A DNA stretch of 64,000 nt from Geminicoccus sp036263595 (GCF_036263595.1 NZ_DATAGQ010000167.1:1-64000), one strand, 5' to 3'. Counted from the stretch's first letter, positions 17,040 through 26,255 are shown. Made by a program: numbers and translations. The notes: generated from the sequence alone by a model not told the origin.

Positions 17040-18568
17040 GCAGCCCAACCAAGAAAGTGACCCCCCTTCTGGCCTGCGAAGGCATCGTCAAGAACTTCGG
17101 CGGGGTCAGGGCCTTGCGCGGCGTGGACTTCTCCGTTCGCGCCGGCCGGGTGCATGCCCTGGTCGGCGAGAACGGGGCGGGCAAGTCGACGCTCGCCAAG
17201 ATCATCGCCGGCCTCTATCCGCCTGATGCAGGCCGTCTCCTCCTGGACGGCCAGCCGCTGGCATTGTCGGGGACGCGCGAGGCGCTCAAGCGCGGCATCG
17301 TCACCGTCCACCAGGACATCAACCTGATTCCAAGCCAGACGGTCGCGGAGAACATCTTCCTCGCGAACGAGCCGGCCTCGAGGCTGTTCGGGGTCATCCG
17401 GCAGGGCGAGCTGCATGCGCGCACGGCAGCACTGCTGGAGCGCTACGGCATCGGCTGCCGGCCCGGCACGCTGGTGGCCGATCTGCCCAACGACCAGAAG
17501 AAGATGGTGCAGATCCTCAAGGCGATCAGCCGCGAGGCCCGGATCCTGCTCCTGGACGAGCCCACCTCCTCCTTGACCGATGCGGAGCTGCGCCTGGTCC
17601 TGCGCCTGATCCGCGAGCTGGCGGAGCAGGGCGTCGGCATCGTGTTCATCTCGCACTATCTGGGCGAGGTGTTCGAGGTCGCCAACGACATCACGGTACT
17701 GCGCGACGGCGCCATGGCCCTGTCGGCCAACCGGCAGGCGACCTCGATCGGCGACGTCGTGGCGGCCATGATCGGACGCGAGCTGGCGCCCGAAGCGCAG
17801 GGGCGCCGGGAGGCGGCACCGGGCAAGCCGCTCCTGGAAGTGCGGGACCTCTCCGTGCGCAACGGCCCAGCCGGTGTCAGCTTCACCCTGCACGAGGGCG
17901 AGGTGCTGGGCATCACCGGCCTGACCGGATCGGGGCTCACCGAACTGGCCAAGGCGATCTTCGCCAGCCCCGACGTGCGGCGCGACGGCGGCGAGATCCG
18001 CCTGCACGGCGAGCCGCTCCACGCCCGCACGCCCAGGGATTCGCTTGCCGCCGGCATCGCGCTACTCACCAACGACCGGCTGCGCGAGGGCATCCTGCCC
18101 GAGAGCCCGATCTACGAGAACGTGGCGCTGCCGGTCCTGGGCCGGTTCGGCAACCGCTTCGGCGTCCTGGATCTCGCTGCCATGCGGGACGCCGGCGCGA
18201 GGGCGATCCAGCGGCTGCGCATCCGGGCACCCGGCCCCGCCAGCCCCGCCAAGTCCCTGTCCGGCGGCAACCAGCAGAAGGTCCTGCTCGCCAAGTGGCT
18301 GGGCACCCACCCGCGCGTCTTCATCATGGACGAGCCCACCATCGGCATCGATGTCGGCTCGAAGGCGGAGATCCGCGAGCAGGTCCGCCAGATCGCCAGG
18401 CGCGGCGTCGGCGTCATCCTGATCACCGCGGAAATCGACGAGCTCACCACGCTCTGCGACCGCGTCCTGATCATGTTCCGCGGCCGGGTCGTGGCCGAGC
18501 TCGCGGGCGGCGCCATCAACCGCCAGACCATCCTGCAAACCTCGGTCAGCGGGGAGCTTGCCGCTTGA
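17036..18568 (+). CDS. Sugar ABC transporter ATP-binding protein, two-domain (RbsA/MglA-like)
   Basis: A 510-residue protein with two fused ABC ATPase domains. Domain 1 has Walker A GENGAGKST and Walker B ILLLDEPTSSL, but its signature loop is degenerate (LPNDQKKMVQI). Domain 2 has a degenerate Walker A (GLTGSGLTEL), a canonical signature (SLSGGNQQKV) and Walker B FIMDEPTIGID. The degenerate second P-loop is normal for this family; only one composite ATP site is fully equipped. The start is GTG at 17036, overlapping the binding-protein stop. It couples ATP hydrolysis to transport through the permease that follows. Confidence 0.92.
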   Translation: MSSPTKKVTPLLACEGIVKNFGGVRALRGVDFSVRAGRVHALVGENGAGKSTLAKIIAGLYPPDAGRLLLDGQPLALSGTREALKRGIVTVHQDINLIPSQTVAENIFLANEPASRLFGVIRQGELHARTAALLERYGIGCRPGTLVADLPNDQKKMVQILKAISREARILLLDEPTSSLTDAELRLVLRLIRELAEQGVGIVFISHYLGEVFEVANDITVLRDGAMALSANRQATSIGDVVAAMIGRELAPEAQGRREAAPGKPLLEVRDLSVRNGPAGVSFTLHEGEVLGITGLTGSGLTELAKAIFASPDVRRDGGEIRLHGEPLHARTPRDSLAAGIALLTNDRLREGILPESPIYENVALPVLGRFGNRFGVLDLAAMRDAGARAIQRLRIRAPGPASPAKSLSGGNQQKVLLAKWLGTHPRVFIMDEPTIGIDVGSKAEIREQVRQIARRGVGVILITAEIDELTTLCDRVLIMFRGRVVAELAGGAINRQTILQTSVSGELAA

Positions 18569-19536
18569 GCACCGTCGTCACTTCGCCATCCCGCACCCGG
18601 GACGCGCTGCGCCAGTCCTATGGCCTGATCCAGGCGCTGGCGGTGCTGGCCATCCTGGTCGCGGTCATGTCGATCCTCTCGCCGCGCTTCCTCACCTGGA
18701 TCAACATCGCCAACCTGATGGGCCAGATGGCGGTGCCCCTGATCGTCGCCGCCGGCATGACCATCGTCATGATCTCCGGCGAGTTCGACATCTCCGTGGG
18801 CTCGGTCGTGGCCTTGTGCGCCGCCGTCACGGCCGCGCTGATGCCCACGACCGGCCTCCTGCCCGCCCTTGCCATCTCCCTGGCGATCGGCCCCGCGATC
18901 GGCTGGGTGAACGGCATGGTCACCACCAAGGGCCGCATCCCGTCCTTCATCGTGACGCTCGGCACCATGATGATGGCGCGCAGCCTGGCCTTCGTCGTGA
19001 CCGGCGGCCAGGTCGTCTCCAACACCTCCGACGCGATCAAGGCGATCGGCCAGGGGCGCCTGCTCAACATCCCCGTCCCGTTCCTGATCGCCCTTCTCTG
19101 CTACGCGATCGGCTGGTTCCTGTTGACCCGCACCGCGTTCGGCAAGCGCGTCTACGCCGTGGGCGCCAACAAGATGGTCGCCACCCTGTCCGGCATCCGC
19201 GCCGACCGGGTGAAGATCCAGTGCATGATGATCGTGGGCTTCGCCGCCGCGTTCGCCGGCAACGTCCTGCTCGCCCGCATCGGCGCCATCCAGGCCGATA
19301 CTGGCCGCGGCCTGGAGTTCGAGGTCATCGCCGCGGTCGTCATCGGCGGCACCAGCCTCTATGGCGGCCAGGGCAACATCCTGCGCACGATCATCGGCGT
19401 CATCATCATCGCCCTGATCCGCAACTTCCTGAACCTGAGCCGGATCGACATCTTCTGGCAGGACTTCGCCACCGGCGCGATCATCATCGGCGCGGTGTTG
19501 CTGGACGCATTGCAGAAGCGGGTGGGGCAGCGGTAG
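18565..19536 (+). CDS. Sugar ABC transporter permease (RbsC-like)
   Basis: A 323-residue inner-membrane protein with about eight to ten hydrophobic segments and the family coupling region (GEFDISVGSVVALCAAVTA, FEVIAAVVIGGTSLYGGQG). The start is a rare TTG at 18565 whose last two bases belong to the TTGA overlap with the ATPase stop; GGGGAG lies upstream. It completes a minimal importer of binding protein, double ATPase and a single permease gene, which would act as a homodimer. Confidence 0.9.
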   Translation: MSTVVTSPSRTRDALRQSYGLIQALAVLAILVAVMSILSPRFLTWINIANLMGQMAVPLIVAAGMTIVMISGEFDISVGSVVALCAAVTAALMPTTGLLPALAISLAIGPAIGWVNGMVTTKGRIPSFIVTLGTMMMARSLAFVVTGGQVVSNTSDAIKAIGQGRLLNIPVPFLIALLCYAIGWFLLTRTAFGKRVYAVGANKMVATLSGIRADRVKIQCMMIVGFAAAFAGNVLLARIGAIQADTGRGLEFEVIAAVVIGGTSLYGGQGNILRTIIGVIIIALIRNFLNLSRIDIFWQDFATGAIIIGAVLLDALQKRVGQR

Positions 19537-20019
19537 CGAGAAACGGCTTTCACGATCCAGCCAGAACCCAGATGCTGAAGTGCTGAAAGCCGACAGCTTT
19601 CACTGTCCGGTGGTTCGCTGGACAAGCTTAGCTTCGTCCGAACATTCAGCGTGGCTTCCCCACCGCCATCGCCACCAGAAAAGCCTCGTCCTCGTCCACG
19701 AACGCTGCCTCCGGCCCCGCTCCCACCGCGTCACCAGCTGCTTGGCATAGACATGAGAGCAGTAGGTGGCGGCACCTGCTTGGCGGCAAGCGGCGTGATC
19801 AGCCGCCATGCGCTCATCCCCCGCGAGAAGCCATCGCCGATCGCCTGCAGGAACATCCGGCCCTCCATTGGCAGGCGATGCCGCCCTTTGCAGCAGCGCT
19901 GCGCCCACGCGGCAGCACCGCACTCCCTACGGCCACGTCGACGCCCAACGCTCCATGGTCTATCCGAAGGGCCACGCGCCTCGCCATCCAACGGCGGCAA
20001 CGAACAACAGGGAGGATCC
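19537..20019. other. Intergenic region with a small repeat pair
   Basis: About 480 bases between the importer and the aldo/keto reductase. CGGCTTTCA (19544-19552) is inverted as TGAAAGCCG (19584-19592), and GCTTTCAC recurs directly at 19596-19603. The pair could form a weak terminator for the importer. I recognise no gene in the remainder, so the reductase operon probably has its own promoter here. Confidence 0.4.
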
Positions 20020-21048
20020 ATGGACCCGCTGGCCAAACGCACCCTCGGCAAGTCCGGCGTGCAGCTCAACCAGATGGGCTTCGGCGGCGCTCCGTTGGGC
20101 GAGCTGTTCACCAAGGTTTCCGATGCGGATGCGGAAGCCACGCTCCAGTCGGCCTGGGACCAGGGCATCCGCTATTACGACACAGCACCCTGGTATGGCC
20201 GTGGCCAGTCCGAGCACCGTTTCGGCCGCTTTTTGTACCGACAGCCGCGCGGCGAGTTCATCCTCTCGACCAAGATCGGCCGCGTGCTGAAGGCACCGCG
20301 CAACCCGGAGCGCTTCGACACCGGCTTTTGGAAGGGCGGTCTGCATTTCGACCACGTCTTCGACTATTCCTACGACGCGGTGATGCGCGCCTTCGAGGAC
20401 AGCCTGCAGCGTCTCGGCATGAACAGCATCGACCTCCTGATCATCCACGACCTCGACTACTGGCACCATACGACCGAGCCCAAGGTCGCGGCCTTCTTGG
20501 CCCAGCTCTCGACCGGGGGCTTCCGGGCGCTGGAAGAGCTGCGCTCCGCCGGCGTCATCAAGGCGATAGGTGCCGGCATCAACGAGCTGGGCTTCATGCC
20601 CCGCTTCCTCGACCTGTTCGACATGGACTTCTTCCTGTGCGCGCTGCGCTACTCCCTGATGGAGCACGACGTGCTCGACACGGAGTTCCCCTATTGCGAG
20701 CGCCGCAATGTCGGCATCGTGATCGGCGGCGTGTTCTCGTCCGGCATCACCGCCACCGGCCCCGTTCCCGGCGCCAAGTACAACTATGCGGATGCCACCC
20801 CGGAGGTGATGGACAAGGTCCGCCGCATCCAGGCGGTCTGCGAGCGGCACGGGGTGCCGATGCCGGCCGCAGCACTGCAGTTCCCGCTGGGCCACAAGAT
20901 CGTCACCTCGGTCATCCCCGGCGGCTTCACGCCGGAGCATGTCGCCCAGAACATGGAGCACATGCGCCGGTCCATCCCGGCCGATCTGTGGGCCGAACTG
21001 AAACAGGAAAAGCTCATCCGCGCCGACGCGCCGGTGCCGACAGCCTGA
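20020..21048 (+). CDS. Aldo/keto reductase, D-threo-aldose 1-dehydrogenase / L-fucose dehydrogenase-like
   Basis: A 342-residue TIM-barrel NAD(P) oxidoreductase. The start LAKRTLGKSGVQLNQMGFGG and YYDTAPWYGRGQSEHRFG carry the catalytic Asp and Tyr; the Lys lies in ILSTKIGR and the His in LLIIHDLDYW. The sequence style (GKSGVQ..MGFGGAPLG, GAGINELGFMPRFLD) is that of the aldose 1-dehydrogenase/pyridoxal dehydrogenase branch, which oxidises sugars to lactones. The ATG at 20020 follows GGAGGATC. It leads a three-gene unit with a dehydratase and a kinase/dehydrogenase and may start an oxidative sugar route. Confidence 0.85.
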   Translation: MDPLAKRTLGKSGVQLNQMGFGGAPLGELFTKVSDADAEATLQSAWDQGIRYYDTAPWYGRGQSEHRFGRFLYRQPRGEFILSTKIGRVLKAPRNPERFDTGFWKGGLHFDHVFDYSYDAVMRAFEDSLQRLGMNSIDLLIIHDLDYWHHTTEPKVAAFLAQLSTGGFRALEELRSAGVIKAIGAGINELGFMPRFLDLFDMDFFLCALRYSLMEHDVLDTEFPYCERRNVGIVIGGVFSSGITATGPVPGAKYNYADATPEVMDKVRRIQAVCERHGVPMPAAALQFPLGHKIVTSVIPGGFTPEHVAQNMEHMRRSIPADLWAELKQEKLIRADAPVPTA

Positions 21049-21058
21049 GGAAGCGGAC

Positions 21059-22243
21059 ATGGCAAAGATCACCCGCGTCGAACTGACCTCGTTCCGCTAC
21101 GAGGTCGAGGGCCTGAGCCTGCCGCGCCACGGCGCTGCCGGCGTCGGCAACCTAATGGCATTGAAGGGCGGCAGCATGCCGGCCGTGCGCTGGGCCGTCC
21201 GGCTGCGCTGCGATGACGGCTCCGAGGGCGCCTATGTCACCCATTGGGTCGGCACGCCGTCTTCCTATGGGCAGGCGCAGATGCTGGCCCCCCACCTGAT
21301 CGGCCGCGACCCCGACACGCGCGAGAAGATCTGGGACGACATGAAGCGCGAGGTGCGCGCCTACGATCATATGGGCCATGGCCCCCTGGACATCGCGCTT
21401 TGGGACCTGGCCGGCAAGCGCTCCAACCTGTCGGTCGCCCGCCTGCTCGGCGGCTGGCGCACGCACCTGCCGACCTATGCCAGCTCCTATCATGGCCAGG
21501 ACGAGCCGGGCGGCCTCGATACGCCGGAAGCGTTTGCCGACTATGCCCAGGCCTGCAAGGAGAAGGGCTTCGCCGGCTTCAAGATCCATGGCTGGCATGA
21601 CGGTGACGTCCGCCGCGAAGTCCGCGCCGTTCATGCGGTCCGCGCGGCCGTGGGTGACGACTTCCCGCTGATGCTGGACCCGGCCTGCCAGCTGCGCACC
21701 TGGATGGACGCGCTGACCGTGGGCAAGGCCTGTGACGAGGCCGGCTTCTTCTGGTTCGAGGATCCCTATCGCGACAGCGGCATCTCGGCCGAGGGCCACA
21801 AGCGCCTGCGCGAGAAGCTGAAGACCCCGCTGCTCACCTGCGAGCATGTCCGCGGTATCGAGCTGAAGATCGCCTTCATCCTTGCCGGCGGCGGCGACCT
21901 GATCCACGCCGATCCGGAATACGACATGGGCATCACCGGTGCGATGAAGATCGCCCATGCTTGCGAGGCGCTGGGCCTGGACCTGCAGTACCATGCCTGC
22001 GGACCGGCCCATCGTGCGGTCATGGCCGCCACCCGCAACACCCATTTCTACGAAATGGCGCTGGTTGGCCCCGCGATGAAGAATGCCGTCCCGCCGGTCT
22101 ATACCTGCGGCTATTCCGACGACGAGGCCGACCTGCCGGCGTCGGGCGGCGTGCCCGTGCCGGACGGCCCTGGCCTGGGCGTCTCCTACGATTGGGACTT
22201 CATCGAGCGGAACAAGGTGGCCGAGCACGTGTTCGGTACGTGA
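21059..22243 (+). CDS. Mandelate racemase/muconate lactonizing-family enzyme (acid-sugar dehydratase-like)
   Basis: A 394-residue enolase-superfamily enzyme. Magnesium ligands are D207 (LMLDPAC), E234 (WFEDP) and E262 (TCEHV). In place of a K-x-K pair there is K175-x-H177 (FKIHGW), and a later His occurs in QYHACGPAH, a pattern seen in acid-sugar dehydratases. Such enzymes dehydrate aldonic or aldaric acids to 2-keto-3-deoxy acids. It sits 10 bases after the aldo/keto reductase, and its stop overlaps the GTG of the kinase gene. The exact sugar acid is not determined. Confidence 0.85.
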   Translation: MAKITRVELTSFRYEVEGLSLPRHGAAGVGNLMALKGGSMPAVRWAVRLRCDDGSEGAYVTHWVGTPSSYGQAQMLAPHLIGRDPDTREKIWDDMKREVRAYDHMGHGPLDIALWDLAGKRSNLSVARLLGGWRTHLPTYASSYHGQDEPGGLDTPEAFADYAQACKEKGFAGFKIHGWHDGDVRREVRAVHAVRAAVGDDFPLMLDPACQLRTWMDALTVGKACDEAGFFWFEDPYRDSGISAEGHKRLREKLKTPLLTCEHVRGIELKIAFILAGGGDLIHADPEYDMGITGAMKIAHACEALGLDLQYHACGPAHRAVMAATRNTHFYEMALVGPAMKNAVPPVYTCGYSDDEADLPASGGVPVPDGPGLGVSYDWDFIERNKVAEHVFGT

Positions 22244-24573
22244 AGTTCACCAGTTCCGGTTCCGAGCCTCCGCCCATGGCCGCCGGCACGCCTCGTGCCA
22301 TGCTGATCCTCGCCGACGACCTGACCGGGGCGGCCGATTGCGGTGCCGTCTGCAGGCACCACGGCCTGTCCGCCTTCGTCGCGATCGACCCTATGGCCTC
22401 GGCCGAGGCGGACGTGCTCTCGCTCGACGCGGATACCCGCTCGCTCGATGCCAGGGATGCGGCCGACCGGACCCGGCGCTTGGTCGAGCTGACCGCCGCC
22501 ACGCCGGCCAGGCTGTTCTTCAAGAAGGTCGATTCGACCCTGCGCGGCCATCTGGGCGTCGAACTCGCAGCCACGCTGCAGGCCCGCCGCAAGATCACGG
22601 ACCGGCGGACGCTGGCCGTGCTGGCCCCGGCTTTCCCGGCCGCCGACCGGGTGACGCTGGGTGGGCGGCAGTTCGTGAAGGGCGTGCCCCTGGAGGAGAC
22701 CGAGATCTGGCGGCGCGAAGGCTCGGGCCCGGACGCGGCGATCGCCCGCCTGCTGGAGCCGGCCGGCCTGCGGCACGCCCACCTCCCGCTGGCCGACCTT
22801 CGCAGCGGCACCCTTGCGGCACGACTGGCCGGCCTGAATGACGTTCCGGACGTCCTCGTCTGTGACGCCGAGACCGATGCCGACCTCGCGGCGCTGGCCC
22901 GGGCAGCACTGGCGCTCGGCGACGACATCGTCTGGAGCGGCTCGGCCGGCCTGGCCGGCCATCTGATTGATGCAGCCGGCCTTCGTCCCGGTCCGGCACC
23001 GGCAACCCCGATCCTCGAGCCTGGCCCCCTCCTGTTCGTGGTCGGCAGCATGTCGACAGTCTCCCGCGAGCAGGCCGCAACGCTGGCGGCCGAGGCCGAC
23101 CTGTCCCTGCTCCCGGTGCCGGTCTCGGCCCTGCTCGGCGACCATGCCGTCCTTGCCCGAAGCGAGTGGCCCGTCCGCCTGCATCAGGCGATCGCCGCCT
23201 GCCGTGACGTCGTGCTGCTGCCCCGAGCCGACGTGCCGGACGACCCGCACCATGCCCTGGCCCTGCGCCATGCCCTGGCCGCGCTCGTCGCCCCAATCAG
23301 CCAGCATCTCGGCGGCCTGTTCGTCACCGGCGGCGAGACTGCCCGTGCCGTGCTCTCGGCCCTGCAGGTCCGGGGCCTTTATCTGCACCGCGAACTGGAG
23401 CCGGGCATCCCGTTGGCGACCGCCCAGGCACCGCGCCCCTTCGCCGTCGTCACCAAGGCTGGCGCCTTCGGCCAGCCACGCACCATGATCGACGTCCGGC
23501 ACGCTTTGTCGGATCTGCTTGCCGGCTCGCCGGTTTCCTCCCTTAGCACGAAACGGAACTCCGCCATGAACCGCCCCCTCATCGCGATCACCATGGGCGA
23601 CGCCGCCGGCATCGGTGCGGAAGTGATCATGAAGAGCCTGGCGCATGCCGACCTCTACGGCCGCTGCCGCCCGCTCGTGGTGGGTGACGCCGGGCGATTG
23701 GAGGCGGCCGGCAGGATCGTGGGCACGCAGCTTTCGGTGCGCCCGCTGACGGAGGACCAGGTCGCCGACGGCACCTACCGGCACGGCACCGTCGACTGCG
23801 TGGACCTGAAGCTGATCCCGGCCGATCTTCCCTGGGGCAGGATCTCGCCGGTCGCCGGCGACGCCTCGTTCCGCTTCATCGAGACCGCCACCCGCCTAGC
23901 GATGCAGGGCAAAGTCGACGCCATCTGCACGGCACCCATCAACAAGGAGGCGCTCCATGCCGGTGGCCACCGCTATCCCGGCCATACCGAGCTCCTGGCC
24001 GAACTGACCGGTACCGAGGAGGTGTCGATGATGCTGACCGCACCCGGCCTGCGCGTCATCCACGTCACCGTCCATATCGGCCTGATCGACGCCGTCGCGA
24101 AGATCGAGCCCGGCCTGGTCGAGCGCACCATCACCCGCGGCTATCAGGTGCTGGAGCGGGCAGGGGTGCCGCGCAAGAAGATCGGCGTGTGCGGCATCAA
24201 TCCCCATGCCGGCGAGAACGGCCTGTTCGGCTACCGCGAGGAGGAAACCAAGATCGTCCCGGCCGTGGAAGCCTGCCGCGCCAAGGGCATGGACGTCGAA
24301 GGACCGCTCCCTGCCGACACCCTGTTCTTCCGCGCCGGCCGCGGCGACTTCGACATGGTCGTCGCCATGTACCACGACCAGGGCCACACCCCGGTCAAGG
24401 TGCTGGGCATTGAATCCGGCGTGAACATCACGGTAGGCCTGCCCGTCATCCGCACCTCCGTCGACCACGGCACCGCCTTCGACGTCGCGGGCAAGGGCAT
24501 CGCCGACGAGCGGAGCCTGCTGGAAGCGCTCAGGCAGGCCATCGCCCTGACGGCGGCCCCGGCACCGCAGTGA
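22240..24573 (+). CDS. Fusion of a DUF1537 four-carbon acid-sugar kinase and a PdxA2-type dehydrogenase
   Basis: One open frame of 777 residues. Residues about 20-430 are a DUF1537 kinase (LILADDLTGAADCG, FFKKVDSTLRGH, SGSAGLAGHL, TGGETARAVL, TKAGAFGQP). After a short linker, residues 443-777 are a PdxA-family enzyme (MNRPLIAITMGDAAGIGAE, PGHTELLAELTG, FDMVVAMYHDQGHTPVK, DHGTAFDVAG). Separate DtnK and PdxA2 phosphorylate and oxidatively decarboxylate threonate or erythronate to dihydroxyacetone phosphate. There is no stop between the parts, but an internal ATG at 23566 could also start PdxA2 alone. The start may be GTG 22240, overlapping the previous stop, or ATG 22276. Confidence 0.85.
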   Translation: MKFTSSGSEPPPMAAGTPRAMLILADDLTGAADCGAVCRHHGLSAFVAIDPMASAEADVLSLDADTRSLDARDAADRTRRLVELTAATPARLFFKKVDSTLRGHLGVELAATLQARRKITDRRTLAVLAPAFPAADRVTLGGRQFVKGVPLEETEIWRREGSGPDAAIARLLEPAGLRHAHLPLADLRSGTLAARLAGLNDVPDVLVCDAETDADLAALARAALALGDDIVWSGSAGLAGHLIDAAGLRPGPAPATPILEPGPLLFVVGSMSTVSREQAATLAAEADLSLLPVPVSALLGDHAVLARSEWPVRLHQAIAACRDVVLLPRADVPDDPHHALALRHALAALVAPISQHLGGLFVTGGETARAVLSALQVRGLYLHRELEPGIPLATAQAPRPFAVVTKAGAFGQPRTMIDVRHALSDLLAGSPVSSLSTKRNSAMNRPLIAITMGDAAGIGAEVIMKSLAHADLYGRCRPLVVGDAGRLEAAGRIVGTQLSVRPLTEDQVADGTYRHGTVDCVDLKLIPADLPWGRISPVAGDASFRFIETATRLAMQGKVDAICTAPINKEALHAGGHRYPGHTELLAELTGTEEVSMMLTAPGLRVIHVTVHIGLIDAVAKIEPGLVERTITRGYQVLERAGVPRKKIGVCGINPHAGENGLFGYREEETKIVPAVEACRAKGMDVEGPLPADTLFFRAGRGDFDMVVAMYHDQGHTPVKVLGIESGVNITVGLPVIRTSVDHGTAFDVAGKGIADERSLLEALRQAIALTAAPAPQ

Positions 24574-24602
24574 GCGGCAGAGCAGGTACCGGACCTTAGC
24601 TT

Positions 24603-24923
24603 GTGCCCTTATCACCCACCCGCCGGTCGGCAGGTTCCAGGCTGTCGCCCCCGTCGGTCGGCCTGCTCCTTCGGACATGGCCCGTGCTGGCCGCCCTCGC
24701 TGTTATGCCCGGATGCACCGGTGCCGAGCCGCCCTCTGGGTCCATGGAACAGGACACCGACATGGTCGAGTGTCCTGCGGCCGCCGACAGGCTGAAGGCC
24801 TGCTTCGACAAGGCGCTGAGCGCATGCAGGAACGGGTTCATGGTCGTCATGCCAGCCGACGCCCTGGAGCCGGATGGCGGCATCGACACTGAGGCGCGCA
24901 TGGTCGCCAGGTGCGCGCCGTGA
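24603..24923 (+). CDS. Small putative lipoprotein, unknown function
   Basis: A 106-residue open frame beginning at GTG. It has an arginine-rich start, a hydrophobic stretch (LLLRTWPVLAALAVMPGC) that could be a lipoprotein signal with a weak lipobox MPGC, and then an acidic, cysteine-containing tail (CPAAADRLKACFDKALSACRNGF). Four Cys after the lipobox suggest disulfides in the periplasm. No family is recognised and no clear ribosome site is seen, so it may be a chance frame. Confidence 0.4.
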   Translation: MPLSPTRRSAGSRLSPPSVGLLLRTWPVLAALAVMPGCTGAEPPSGSMEQDTDMVECPAAADRLKACFDKALSACRNGFMVVMPADALEPDGGIDTEARMVARCAP

Positions 24924-24936
24924 GCTGACGCCATCC

Positions 24937-24987
24937 GGGCAGGCCGGTGCCGGGCGGCAAATGGCTCGGCAATTCCCCGGCCTGCCC
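24937..24987. terminator. Long-loop inverted repeat between convergent genes
   Basis: GGGCAGGCCGG (24937-24947) pairs perfectly with CCGGCCTGCCC (24977-24987) across a 29-base spacer, between genes ending at 24923 (+) and 24996 (-). It probably acts as a shared terminator, although there is no T run. Confidence 0.45.
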
Positions 24988-24995
24988 CTCGGTCG

Positions 24996-26063
24996 TCAGC
25001 CGACGAAGTCGCCCGCGGTAAGACGCGTGACCCCGAACAGCGTCAGGGTGCCGTCCTCGGAGTAGCGGGATATGCTGCTCGCATCCACCGCATCAATGAC
25101 AAGGGAGCTGCGGGCTGCACCGTCCAGCGTGACTGTCTCAAGGTCGACATGGGCATCGTCGCCGTCGACCCGGCCGTTCTTGTCGCTGTCCAGCTGGGCA
25201 AACTCGACTTGATCCCGGACAGGAATGGGCCCCTCGTAGTCCGGACTATCATTGAAGTAGTCGAACTTGATGTCGAGCTTGTCCTCGCCACGCACGAAGT
25301 CCGCCACAATATCATCGCCCGGGCTGACGAACCCTTCCCCGTAGATGTCGGGATCGCCCTCCATCGCGATGCCCGTGTAGCCGACGGTGTCCTTGCCGGC
25401 ATTCAGCCGCAACAGGTCGTCGCCGCTCCAGCCGTTGACATTGTCGTCGCCCGTACCGCCTCGCAGCTGGTCGTTCCCCTGCCAGCCGTTCAGGTTGTCG
25501 TTGCCGCTGCCACCGTCGAGCAGGTCGTCACCGAGATGGCCCGCCAGAAGGTCGTTCCCGTCGCCGCCTTCCAGCCAATCGCCGCCATCGACCCCACGCG
25601 GATAGTCACCCATGAAGACAAGGCTGACGTCCTTGATCAGCCCGTAGAGCATATCGTCGCCGCGGCCACCGATCAGGTGGTCGGTGCCATAGTCTCCTTC
25701 CATGACGTCATTGCCATCGTCGCCCTTCAGCACATCGTCGCCGTAGCCGCCGAAGAGCTTGTCCTGACCTTCGTCGCCCCGAAGAACGTCGTTCCCGTTG
25801 GCGCCGTACAGCAGGTCGTTGCCCTCGTTGCCGTTCAGGTCGTCGTTGCCGTTGCCGCCGCGCAGCGTGTCGTTGCCGAGCTGCCCGTACAGCCGGTCGT
25901 CGCCCTCCTGGCCCCAAAGCGTGTCGTTGCCGGCCTCGCCATACATGGCATCGTTGTTGCCCCCGCCGATCAACGTATCGTTGCCGGCCCGGCCGAAGAT
26001 CGTGTCCTTCGAGGCTGTCCCGGTCAGCTGCTCGCTGCGCGGTGTTCCGACGATGGTTGGCAT
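24996..26063 (-). CDS. RTX-type calcium-binding repeat protein
   Basis: A 355-residue acidic protein. From about residue 20 to 240 it is built of nonapeptide RTX repeats (GRAGNDTLIGGG, GQEGDDRLYGQLGND, GNEGNDLLYGANGND) that form calcium-loaded beta rolls. The C-terminus (FVRGEDKLDIKFDYFNDSP, LDSDKNGRVDGDDAHVD) resembles the non-cleaved type I secretion end of such proteins. There is no enzyme domain and no type I exporter nearby. The ATG at 26061-26063 follows AAGGAG; the open frame reaches 26123. A FNR-type box lies about 60 bases upstream. Confidence 0.85.
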   Translation of the reverse strand: MPTIVGTPRSEQLTGTASKDTIFGRAGNDTLIGGGNNDAMYGEAGNDTLWGQEGDDRLYGQLGNDTLRGGNGNDDLNGNEGNDLLYGANGNDVLRGDEGQDKLFGGYGDDVLKGDDGNDVMEGDYGTDHLIGGRGDDMLYGLIKDVSLVFMGDYPRGVDGGDWLEGGDGNDLLAGHLGDDLLDGGSGNDNLNGWQGNDQLRGGTGDDNVNGWSGDDLLRLNAGKDTVGYTGIAMEGDPDIYGEGFVSPGDDIVADFVRGEDKLDIKFDYFNDSPDYEGPIPVRDQVEFAQLDSDKNGRVDGDDAHVDLETVTLDGAARSSLVIDAVDASSISRYSEDGTLTLFGVTRLTAGDFVG

Positions 26064-26122
26064 GGCGCTGCTCCTTCGCGTTGGTAGCCAGCCAAGGTAA
26101 GGGGACAATGAGAGAGCAGGCA

Positions 26123-26136
26123 TTGACTTGGATCAA
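26123..26136. promoter_or_regulatory. FNR/FixK-like box upstream of the RTX gene
   Basis: TTGACTTGGATCAA differs by one base from TTGATNNNNATCAA, the FNR/FixK/Anr consensus. It lies 60-73 bases before the RTX start, a distance compatible with activation. Whether it is bound is unknown. Confidence 0.4.
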
Positions 26137-26255
26137 GAATGAAAGCCATGCGCCATATTTTCAGGAATGCTCAAGCTGGCCTCTATCACATCTACAATAA
26201 TGGAAATGCCGAAGAACAGCACTCCATTGTTCGTTGAATGGCTGTGCGAATCCCA

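Noticed and set aside
19651..20019. N-terminal extension of the aldo/keto reductase frame
   Set aside because: The added 123 residues are proline/arginine-rich noise, and a good ribosome site stands before the ATG at 20020.
25500..26060. Repetitive DNA that could be taken for a tandem array or CRISPR
   Set aside because: The periodicity is that of RTX nonapeptide codons on the minus strand; units vary and there are no constant repeats with unique spacers.
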